Positions 17,082 to 24,288 of a DNA stretch of 64,000 nucleotides are shown in pieces (the stretch's first letter is position 1; each line of letters begins with the position of its first letter). The stretch covers positions 1-64,000 of the forward strand of contig NZ_CP133152.1 in NCBI RefSeq assembly GCF_036488675.1, read 5' to 3'. The notes beneath the pieces are model-generated. The model was not told the DNA's origin. It saw only the letters and a program-made list of their open reading frames with translations, and searched no databases. Made by a program: the position numbers and the translations under genes. The stretch is from Sinorhizobium chiapasense. GTDB taxonomy: Bacteria; Pseudomonadota; Alphaproteobacteria; Rhizobiales; Rhizobiaceae.

Positions 17082-18227
17082 ATGAGCAATTTGAAGGACA
17101 GAAGCTCCGAGGCCCTGTCACGCCCTGCAGTCGGCAAGGCGGTCCTGGCGGAGTTTCGGCGAACGCCTCTCTTGGCGCTCATCGTGTTCGTGCCTGTCGT
17201 CATCCTTTTGGAGCAGACGGCGCCAGAGGCGCACACGTGGCTGTTTCTCCTGTCGGTGGCAGCGATCATCCCGCTCGCCGCACTGTTGAGCCGCGCGACC
17301 GAGTCAGTTGCGGCAAAAACCGGCGATACGATCGGAGGCCTGCTTAATGCCACTCTCGGTAACCTGACCGAGCTCGTGATTTCGCTCGCGGCCCTGCAAG
17401 CGGGCCAATACCTGCTGGTCAAGGCTTCGCTTGCCGGGGCGATCGTCACCAACACGCTTTTCATGCTGGGCGGCGCCTTCCTCTTAGGCGGCTTCAAACA
17501 TCACCTGCAGGAATTCAACAGGGTGAACGCACGCTTCCAGGCTTGCCTGTTGTTCCTGGCGACGATCGCCATTCTGGTTCCCTCGGTGATCAGCGAAGTG
17601 GATCGGGCGCCAGCCGCCGCCTTCTCCCAGAAGCTGAGCCTGGGACTGGCGATCCTCCTGATCGCCGTTTACGGCCTGGGCATGCTGTTTTCGCTGAGGA
17701 CACACCGGGAGCTTTTTGCCGCCGTCGGCCACGCGGACGAGGGTGAGAAACCATGGCCGCTTTTTGTGGGCATCATCGTCCTGATTGCCGTCACGCTCCT
17801 GGTCGCTCTCGTCAGCGAAATCTTCGTCGGTTCGGTGCAGATCGCCGCTGAGCACCTGGGGATGACGCCCGCTTTCGTGGGCTTCATCATTGTCGCCCTG
17901 GTGGGTGGCGCCGCGGAGATGACGACAGCCTTCTCTGCGGCGCGCGCCAATCGCCTCGATCTCAGCGTCGGCATCGCGCTCGGCAGTGCCGCGCAGATCG
18001 CGCTTTTTGTCGCACCGGTTCTGGTGCTCGTCAGCTACTTTGTCGGTCCCGAACCGATGTCCCTGCAGTTCTGGCCGGGCGCCGTCGCAATGATGCTCGT
18101 CGCGACGATGGCCGCCACGCTCCTTTCCAACGGCGGACGCGCGGCCTGGTACATGGGTGTCATGGCACTGGCGACATACGCCATCTTCGGAATGACGCTG
18201 TTTCTCTTGCCACCCGCGGCGCCGTGA
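17082..18227 (+). CDS. Calcium/proton exchanger (CaCA superfamily, Cax/ChaA-like)
   Basis: The 381-residue integral membrane protein has about eleven hydrophobic helices split in two homologous halves. The first alpha-repeat is GLLNATLGNLTELVISLAAL (about residues 87-106) with the Glu typical of cation/proton exchangers; the second is FIIVALVGGAAEMTTAFSAA with another Glu, followed by SVGIALGSAAQIALFVAPVL. Such proteins export Ca2+ (or another divalent cation) in exchange for protons. An acidic linker in the middle, as in ChaA, is short here. GTG at 17079 is an alternative start; ATG at 17082 sits 7 nt after GGAGGG. It converges with the K+ channel gene. Confidence 0.9.
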   Translation: MSNLKDRSSEALSRPAVGKAVLAEFRRTPLLALIVFVPVVILLEQTAPEAHTWLFLLSVAAIIPLAALLSRATESVAAKTGDTIGGLLNATLGNLTELVISLAALQAGQYLLVKASLAGAIVTNTLFMLGGAFLLGGFKHHLQEFNRVNARFQACLLFLATIAILVPSVISEVDRAPAAAFSQKLSLGLAILLIAVYGLGMLFSLRTHRELFAAVGHADEGEKPWPLFVGIIVLIAVTLLVALVSEIFVGSVQIAAEHLGMTPAFVGFIIVALVGGAAEMTTAFSAARANRLDLSVGIALGSAAQIALFVAPVLVLVSYFVGPEPMSLQFWPGAVAMMLVATMAATLLSNGGRAAWYMGVMALATYAIFGMTLFLLPPAAP

Positions 18228-18263
18228 TCCTGACAGGGGCCGAGGCCGCGTGGCCGTCAGTTG

Positions 18264-18734
18264 TTAGCCTTGTTCTTGGCGAAAATAGAGGCGCTGGATC
18301 ACTGCCATCATCAGCGCCGTCGCCCAGCCAAAGATGATCCAGCCATTGACGGCCTCGAACGTGGCAACCTGGCGCCAATCCCTGCCGAGAACGATATCGC
18401 CGTATCCGACCGTCGTGAACGTAACGGTTGAGAAGTACATGGATTCTTCGAACGTCGGTAAAGCGCCTGCGAGAGAGTAGAACGTCGCCCACAGGAAGAC
18501 GTCGATAATAATCGGAAAGATCAAGTATATGATCCAGGCTACCGTCACCATGGTCGGGTGACGAAGCGCGAAATATTTTCGATTGTCTTCCAGCCGGCGC
18601 AAAGCATGCAGTCCGGTGGACATGAATAGAGCCTGGATGGCGACCGTTATCGCGATCAGACCACAGGCAATGGAAAGCCGAAATATCACGAAGCCTCCTT
18701 GGTCGGGCGGAGCGTGGACGGTGTGCATTGGCAT
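18264..18734 (-). CDS. Two-helix potassium channel (ion channel family 2)
   Basis: The 156-residue product has three to four hydrophobic segments, with the K+ selectivity filter TVGYGD at residues 108-113 between the last two helices (IIDVFLWATFYSLAGALP, then WIIFGWATALMMAVIQRLYF). There is no voltage sensor with spaced Arg, no RCK or cyclic-nucleotide domain, so gating cannot be inferred. It would form a tetramer in the inner membrane. The start could be the GTG 15 codons later (VIFRLSIACG). It is convergent with the Cax gene, 36 bp apart, which may indicate joint ion homeostasis, but they cannot share a transcript. Confidence 0.85.
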   Translation of the reverse strand: MPMHTVHAPPDQGGFVIFRLSIACGLIAITVAIQALFMSTGLHALRRLEDNRKYFALRHPTMVTVAWIIYLIFPIIIDVFLWATFYSLAGALPTFEESMYFSTVTFTTVGYGDIVLGRDWRQVATFEAVNGWIIFGWATALMMAVIQRLYFRQEQG

Positions 18735-18861
18735 CCCCGCGTTACCACTGCCGCCGGATTTCTGAACGCCAATCTAGCAAAGGCGGCCCTGTCGGTGAAC
18801 ATGGTCGCCCGGGACGATGCGGCCTTGCGCGGGCGGTGGTGAAGGGGCAGGCGAGTGCCCT

Positions 18862-18890
18862 TTGGATTCGACTTTAGTATGACTTATTAG
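18862..18890 (+). promoter_or_regulatory. Possible promoter of the candidate sRNA
   Basis: TTGGAT and TATTAG separated by 17 bp, in a locally AT-rich region. The -10 box lies within the inverted repeat ATGACT-N4-AGTCAT (18879-18894), which could be an operator. Recognised by eye only. Confidence 0.35.
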
Positions 18891-18896
18891 TCATCG

Positions 18897-19097
18897 CTTA
18901 TTTTTGATTGCCTTGTCCGTGCAATTGTGTACTCTCCTAATTGCGCGGGCACATCTTCAAGCATTTTCCTTGTAGTTCCCCTGCCTTGATAATGTTGTGA
19001 AGACGTATTGCGGTGTCGGTGCTCTATTCCGTCGCCTACATGATCTCCGTTGAACTGAAGAGGCTCCGATTATTCGTCGGAGCCTCTTCAGTTTTTC
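18897..19097 (+). ncRNA. Candidate trans-acting small RNA
   Basis: No gene can be read here, yet the stretch ends in a textbook Rho-independent terminator and begins after a plausible promoter. A 10-bp stem (CCGTGCAATT with AATTGCGCGG, one G-U) at 18917-18948 exposes a 12-nt loop containing CTCTCCT, complementary to Shine-Dalgarno sequences. Such anti-SD loops are known in alphaproteobacterial sRNAs. The 5' end is inferred from the promoter at 18862-18890. I cannot assign it to a named sRNA family. Confidence 0.42.
19055..19096 (+). terminator. Strong Rho-independent terminator with no upstream gene
   Basis: Perfect 15-bp stem CTGAAGAGGCTCCGA/TCGGAGCCTCTTCAG with a 7-nt loop, followed by TTTTT. 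The nearest upstream plus-strand gene (Cax) ends 830 bp away, past the convergent channel gene, so this most likely ends an independent non-coding transcript. Confidence 0.85.
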
Positions 19098-19605
19098 GGT
19101 AAATGGTTCAGATTGCGTATAGTATTATTTTACTCAATTTTCATTTACTTCTGTAATCCGGCAAGAGATCTTTCAAGGTCAGACTCACATGCGGCAATAC
19201 GGTGGGCCTTGAGGTGAGATGTGTCTCGGTGAGCCAGATTTGAATCACGATGGCATGCTCTATGGAATCTGGATCGTGAAGTCCGCTTTGCGCCAGAAGC
19301 GGAATTTTGCGCTGGTTGGTGTACTTTCGCATTCGACCCCTTTCAGACGCAAACTCATTCTCAGCCAACCGGAACTCACGACCCCTTCCGGACCTTCCGG
19401 CGCCGGATCCAGTTCCCGAAAGTTGACCTTTACAGCGCCGTGCGTCTTTCAGGACGCACAAAGGACGCTGTAAGTCTTTGAATCTACGCATCGTGCTTTC
19501 CGAAAATCGATTCCGATTTTCGGGCCGATGCGCTAGCGGAACCGGCCTTCATGAACCAACCTGGTTATGCGTTCGGCTCGCGCCCTATGGCACCCGTGAT
19601 CGCCA
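19098..19605. other. Gene-free, partly AT-rich gap
   Basis: No convincing gene. Open frames at 19141-19491 (minus) and 19219-19473 (plus) run into the repeat at 19431 and show no family features. The gap separates two unrelated gene groups. Confidence 0.5.
19431..19535. repeat. RIME-like palindromic mosaic repeat
   Basis: First module TACAGCGCCGTGCGTCTTTC...GGACGCTGTA, then a second hairpin CCGAAAATCG/CGATTTTCGG. The module set differs from other copies in the second hairpin. Confidence 0.8.
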
Positions 19606-20724
19606 CTAGGTCGTTCCGGCACCCACCTCTCGGCTCGCGGACCGACGCCAAGTGGCCGGTGATACACCGACCCTCTTCTTGAAAGCCCGGCTGAAGGCCG
19701 CCTCGGATTCGTAGCCGATCTCACGGCCGACGGTGGCTACTTTCATGGAGCTATCCGCAAGAAGGCGCGCGGCGATCTGCATGCGCCAGAGCGTCAGATA
19801 CTGCATCGGGGCATGGCCAACGACATGTGTGAAGCGTGCGGCAAGTGCTGCCCGCGACATGCAGGCACGGTTCGCCAACTCGTTCAGCGTCCACGGATAT
19901 GCGGGCTGTTCATGGAGCATGAACAGGACTTTGCCGATTGCAGGATCGCGCAGGCCTGAAAGCCAGCCGGTCTCCTGGGCCGGCAAGGTCTCCAGATATC
20001 GGCGCATCACTTCGACGAAAACCAACTCGCTCAGTCTCAGCCGGATGGATTCGCCGCCAACACGAGGCAGCTGCGCTTCGGCAAGCGTGAGGTCGATGAG
20101 GCGGCTCAAAAGATCCTGGCGCCCGTTGTAGGACCGCTTGATCCGCAACAGGCGCGGCAAGGTGGAAAGCACGGGATTGAAAGGCTGCGTGTCGCAGCCA
20201 AGAAAGCCGCAGACGAACTCGCTACGTGGCTCGCCGCCGCCGCCTTCCTTCACCACGAAGGGCAACCTGCCCGCTGCCATGGCGCGGAAGAAGTCCATCG
20301 TCGCTTGGGCGTCGAGTTCCGGCGGCTGGCCTGGCGCACTGAGCATCGCATAGGGGTCGCCATGCGGCAGCACCAGCACGTCGCCGGCCCCGAACCACGT
20401 GGAGGTACAGTTCGGAATGCAAGCCCAGCCCGAGCCCTTCAGGATGATGTGATAGGACACGATATGCTGTGCGCGCGGCAAGATGACGGAGGAAAACGCG
20501 TGCGCATGCGGCACGACCACGCCCCAAGGGAAAGACGCATCCACCAGGAAGAACAGAGCGCCCGTCAGCTTGACCGTACGCAGGACGTCCGAAAGCGGAT
20601 CGGTGCCATGCGTCCTGAACTGGGCAGGCGGCTCCACCGCCGAAGCATCGTCCAATCGCTCCGCATCGAGCACCATGGACGATGCAGCAAGCGACAAAGA
20701 CGTATGATCATAGACCTGCACCAT
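19606..20724 (-). CDS. AraC-family transcriptional regulator with cupin domain
   Basis: The C-terminal 100 residues carry the double helix-turn-helix of AraC/XylS regulators: WTLNELANRACMSRAALAAR and VATVGREIGYESEAAFSRAF, ending GVSPATWRR. The N-terminal half matches the cupin-type sensing domain of this regulator group (SDVLRTVKLTGALFFLVDAS, then GDVLVLPHGDPYAM). The frame is open to 20802, which would overlap the divergent methyltransferase gene; the ATG at 20724 leaves 76 bp for two divergent promoters and is preferred, though its ribosome site is weak. It probably controls the divergent methyltransferase gene; the inducer is unknown. Confidence 0.87.
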   Translation of the reverse strand: MVQVYDHTSLSLAASSMVLDAERLDDASAVEPPAQFRTHGTDPLSDVLRTVKLTGALFFLVDASFPWGVVVPHAHAFSSVILPRAQHIVSYHIILKGSGWACIPNCTSTWFGAGDVLVLPHGDPYAMLSAPGQPPELDAQATMDFFRAMAAGRLPFVVKEGGGGEPRSEFVCGFLGCDTQPFNPVLSTLPRLLRIKRSYNGRQDLLSRLIDLTLAEAQLPRVGGESIRLRLSELVFVEVMRRYLETLPAQETGWLSGLRDPAIGKVLFMLHEQPAYPWTLNELANRACMSRAALAARFTHVVGHAPMQYLTLWRMQIAARLLADSSMKVATVGREIGYESEAAFSRAFKKRVGVSPATWRRSASREVGAGTT

Positions 20725-20800
20725 CTTCGAAGCATACCCTTCGCGCGCCCGCATATCCACCGGATGTGCCGAGGAACGAAGATCAGGGTGGAGGAAGGCC

Positions 20801-21592
20801 ATGACTACGCCTGAGGAAGTGCGCAGCCCGGCGGAGATCTACGATGCCCATTTCGTGCCGGCTCTGTTCGCGCGGTGGGGGCCGATTGTCACGGCTGCAG
20901 CCGGGGTGAAGGCCGGCGACCGCGTGCTTGACGTTGCTTGTGGCACTGGCGCAGCAACACTCGCCGCGGCTGATAAGGCCGGTCCGTCGGGACGCGTCAT
21001 CGGGCTCGACGCTAACCCTGAGATGCTCGCGGTGGCCCGGCGAAAGCCGACGCAGATCGAATGGGTACAAGGAACGGCGGAGGCGCTGCCGATGTCGGAC
21101 GACAGTTTCGATGCGGTCGTTAGCCAATTTGGCCTCATGTTCTTTGAGGACAAACCAAAGGCGCTGCGCGAAATGATGCGTGTCCTGTGCCGAGGAGATG
21201 GGATGGCGGTGGCCGTGTGCGACGCGGTCGAAAACTCTCCCGGCTACTGTGCCTTTGCAAAACTGTTGGACAGACTCTTCGGCCGAGAGGTTGGCGACGC
21301 CTTTCGCGCGCCTTTCGCGCTCGGCGATGCCCGGCGGCTGCACGCACTCTGCCGCGAGGCGGGCATCGTCAGCAAAGTCACTCAGCACCACGAGATTGTC
21401 AGCTTCAATTCGATCGACGCCTTGGTATCGACCGAGAGAGCCTGCGTGTGGACACTCGGTGGGGTGCTCGACGACGATCAGTTCGCACGCCTGCTGGTCG
21501 CGTCTCGGAAGGAGCTCAAGCCCTTCGTAAGCGGCGACGGCGGCATACAATTCGATATGCCCTCGCTCATCGTATCGGCGCGGAAGGTGTAG
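20801..21592 (+). CDS. Class I SAM-dependent methyltransferase
   Basis: The 263-residue protein has the Rossmann-fold motif I RVLDVACGTGAATLAAADKA (about residues 41-60), an acidic motif II end GLDANPEMLAVARRK and motif III-like ALPMSDDSFDAVVSQFGLMF, the UbiE/COQ5-type pattern. It methylates a small molecule whose identity cannot be inferred. A GGAGGAAGG ribosome site sits just before the ATG. It is divergent from the AraC regulator and followed 76 bp later by a metallo-beta-lactamase-fold protein in the same direction, so the two may share a transcript. Confidence 0.88.
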   Translation: MTTPEEVRSPAEIYDAHFVPALFARWGPIVTAAAGVKAGDRVLDVACGTGAATLAAADKAGPSGRVIGLDANPEMLAVARRKPTQIEWVQGTAEALPMSDDSFDAVVSQFGLMFFEDKPKALREMMRVLCRGDGMAVAVCDAVENSPGYCAFAKLLDRLFGREVGDAFRAPFALGDARRLHALCREAGIVSKVTQHHEIVSFNSIDALVSTERACVWTLGGVLDDDQFARLLVASRKELKPFVSGDGGIQFDMPSLIVSARKV

Positions 21593-21668
21593 CGCCTCAG
21601 CAAGCGAGAGCATCGCACGTCGGCACCAAGCCGCGCCAAGCAAAGCTCGGTTCTACAGGAGGATAGCC

Positions 21669-22637
21669 ATGTCGAAGTCGCACACGCCTTGGATGGGCCG
21701 TCGTCACTTTCTTGTCACCGCTGCCGCAGGCGCGCTCGCAGTCGGTGGCGGCACCATCACTCCCGCCCGACCGGGACAGGCAAACACACGAACCATTCTC
21801 AAGTCTGCAAACCTCGAAGTGCTGGTGATGAGCGATGGATATTTCGTTCTGCCGACAGGATTCCTGGTCGATCCGGAGGTTCCGAAATCCGAGAGCGAGG
21901 CGGTGTTGAAAGCGGCCGGACAAGGTGGCGAACAGCTTCAGCTACCAAACAACGTCACAGTGATCCGCAAGGGATCGGATGTGATCCTGGTCGACACTGG
22001 CAGTGGTCCGCACCACCAGCCCTCGGCGGGCAAGCTCGCCGAAAATCTCAGGGCTGCCGGCATCCAGCCAGCCGCCATCACCAAGGTGGTGCTGACGCAC
22101 GGCCATCCGGACCATCTTTGGGGCGTCCTCGATGCCGATGACAACCTGATCTATCCGAACGCAATCTATTTTGTTTCAGCTAAGGAACTGAACGTCTGGG
22201 CAGATCCGGATGTGCTGCGGAATTTGCCGGCCGTATTTCCGAAGGAGCTGGCCGCCGGGGTCGCCAAAGGTGCAAAGAACCACATCTCGCGGATCAGGGA
22301 CAAGGTGATGATGGTGCGCGAGGATGATGAGATTGTCAGCGGCGTTCGCGCAATTGACACCCCAGGACATACGCCAGGTCACATCTCCGTGGAGGTCGCA
22401 GGCGGCGACGGCTTCGTCATTGTAGGGGACGCACTCACACATCCCCTGATTTCATTCCAGTACCCGTCGTGGAGGGTTCCGGTCGATCACGAGGCCGACC
22501 GCGGAATAGCGACCCGTCTGCGCCTCCTCGATCAGCTCGCTACAGACAGGCGGCGGCTCATCGGCGCTCATCTTCCCTTTCCGGGCAGCGGCCTCGTTGA
22601 GCGTAAGGGCGGCGCGTACCGCTTTGTCGCGAGCTGA
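21669..22637 (+). CDS. Tat-exported metallo-beta-lactamase-fold hydrolase
   Basis: The 322-residue product starts MSKSHTPWMGRRHFLVTAAA, a twin-arginine signal (RRHFL) followed by an Ala-rich core. The metallo-beta-lactamase metal motif THGHPDH is at residues 143-149, with further ligands in DTPGHTPGHIS and ALTHPLISF, and a final GAHLPFPG. It resembles the uncharacterised periplasmic MBL-fold proteins of Rhizobiales rather than true beta-lactamases. A zinc-dependent hydrolase acting in the periplasm is likely; the substrate is unknown. An AGGAGG ribosome site lies ahead of the ATG. Confidence 0.88.
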   Translation: MSKSHTPWMGRRHFLVTAAAGALAVGGGTITPARPGQANTRTILKSANLEVLVMSDGYFVLPTGFLVDPEVPKSESEAVLKAAGQGGEQLQLPNNVTVIRKGSDVILVDTGSGPHHQPSAGKLAENLRAAGIQPAAITKVVLTHGHPDHLWGVLDADDNLIYPNAIYFVSAKELNVWADPDVLRNLPAVFPKELAAGVAKGAKNHISRIRDKVMMVREDDEIVSGVRAIDTPGHTPGHISVEVAGGDGFVIVGDALTHPLISFQYPSWRVPVDHEADRGIATRLRLLDQLATDRRRLIGAHLPFPGSGLVERKGGAYRFVAS

Positions 22638-22818
22638 CAATTCGATTTTCGCATCGCCCAGGTATTTGCCTACAGCGCCGGGTGCTCCGCGGGCCGTCAA
22701 ATGCAGATCGCTACCAAGCCTACGCGCAGACCTTAGCCCTCGGCGCCGGAGGGTCTCGATGATGGAATAAATCCACAGAATCACCATGGGTGGTCGGCGA
22801 GCGAGATTTCAGCAGCCG

Positions 22819-23460
22819 TTAATGTGCGACTTGGGAAGCTACCGACACCAATTCCTCGGGATTCGGTGCTTTGAAAGTAGTGAGGCCACCCTCCAGAACT
22901 TCTGTGAAGCTCCAGCGTACGATGCCGCCCCGGTCGATTAGGAACTGACCGACAAGCTGCCCTTGGCCGGAAGCCATCATCTGCTGATCGGCCTCCGTAA
23001 TCTCATATCCTTCCTTCTTGTTGAGAAACTCGTCCATTGCCATGACGTCCATAGGCTCGGGCAACTCGCCCGGCAGATGGATCCGTATCGCCATGACCGT
23101 TTCCATCCCGACCTCGCGCAAGCCGAAAGCACGGTGAGAGGCCCGCTCCGGGTCGGATGCAGCAAGAAGATCGGGTATCGGATGGTAACGGAAATAGAGC
23201 CGCGCCCGCTCGACCGGCGTATTGACCACCGCCAGGCATTCGACGCCTTTCTCACCCAAGGCCGGCTTGAGCTGTGCCATCGCCGCGACATGGCGCCGGC
23301 AGAACGGACAATGCAGGCCTCGAAACAGACCGATCAATAGCGGACTACGACCTCGAAAATCATCGAGCGCAATCTTACCTTCGTGCGAGATCGCATCGAG
23401 CACAACATTCGGTACCCGGTCGCCCGGTTGCAGCGGGCGATCGAGACTGCTCATGGACAT
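22819..23460 (-). CDS. Peroxiredoxin-like protein (AhpC/TSA fold)
   Basis: The 213-residue product shows the thioredoxin-fold AhpC/TSA pattern: LDDFRGRSPLLIGLFRGLHC followed by a CPFC active-site pair (Cys51 and Cys54) where classical peroxiredoxins have one peroxidatic Cys. The CxxC arrangement is typical of the peroxiredoxin-like (AhpC-like) group that may act as thiol oxidoreductases. The middle has FRYHPIPDLLAASDPERASH and the end MASGQGQLVGQFLIDRGGIV. I chose the ATG at 23460, 6 nt after GGGGGAGG; a TTG lies two codons earlier. It is monocistronic and convergent with the MBL gene. Confidence 0.87.
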   Translation of the reverse strand: MSMSSLDRPLQPGDRVPNVVLDAISHEGKIALDDFRGRSPLLIGLFRGLHCPFCRRHVAAMAQLKPALGEKGVECLAVVNTPVERARLYFRYHPIPDLLAASDPERASHRAFGLREVGMETVMAIRIHLPGELPEPMDVMAMDEFLNKKEGYEITEADQQMMASGQGQLVGQFLIDRGGIVRWSFTEVLEGGLTTFKAPNPEELVSVASQVAH

Positions 23461-23466
23461 GGACAA

Positions 23467-24288
23467 CCTCCCCCGGAATCAGTTTCACCGCTTGCGGAAA
23501 CCTTTCTCGGCATAGCGTCCTGAGCCAAGGCAATAGCGTCCGGCCTCTTCCATATTGCCGAGGTCAAGTACTTATTGTAACACGAAAAGGCATCTGCGGT
23601 CGCCGTCTCGCGAGCCTTCTCGATCGTCGCAGTGCGTCATCTCACCCGTGCCATGGGACGACACAGCGGCGGGACCGATTTTGGACCTTCCAGATATACG
23701 CGTCTTTGCGGTGTTCAACGTCTTGAAACTTGGGCGGCTTCGATGTGACCGGACGCCAAAATGACCTGACACGAGGGCACTCCCGAATGCTCTTGCGCTG
23801 AAGATCAGTTTCCGTCCTCGTTTTGGACGTTCAAGTCTGCGGCGACCAAGGTCGTCAACGGGTCGACTGCGGCCGCAGCACGAACGACCGCTTTGAAGGA
23901 GCGACAGGAATGTCCGGAATTGGCGCGCTTGTGCCCCTTAATTGGCTGCTGGCAACGACGCACTCCCACCCATCGCGGACGGTCGGCTGCTCACCGCGAC
24001 ATTTGTGACGACCGGCGTCGTTGCGTCGGCCATGCCATGCACAACGACGGCGCACAGCGTTTCGTTTGCCGCTGCATGACGAATGCGAAGCGGGTTGCCC
24101 GACCTCGTCCGCAACGATTTCGGATTGATCTTGAGCATCTTATCCGCTTTCAGTGAGCTACTGCATGTTTCCTTAAATCGTAGCCGATTAAGGGAAACAT
24201 GTAGCTATTCAACGTGCTACAGCGTCCTTGCGTGTCTGATCAGACGCGCGGCGCCGTAGAAGCGGATGAGAGAAGTGGAGGGGTGAAG
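23467..24288. other. Gene-free gap with a mosaic repeat
   Basis: About 820 bases. Short frames (for example 23823-24008) show no recognisable features. The right part holds the repeat at 24133-24259 and the leader of the oxoprolinase gene. Confidence 0.5.
24133..24259. repeat. Chimeric RIME-like palindromic repeat
   Basis: Begins with half of the AGAGCATC-type palindrome (GAGCATCTTATCCGCTTTCA) and continues with CTGCATGTTTCC...GGGAAACATG and the GTGCTACAGCG...GACGCGCGGCGCCGTAG module. It thus joins pieces seen separately at 16939 and 28928. Confidence 0.85.

Noticed and set aside
19141..19491. Small minus-strand gene
   Set aside because: No ribosome site or family features, and its 5' part lies inside a palindromic repeat.
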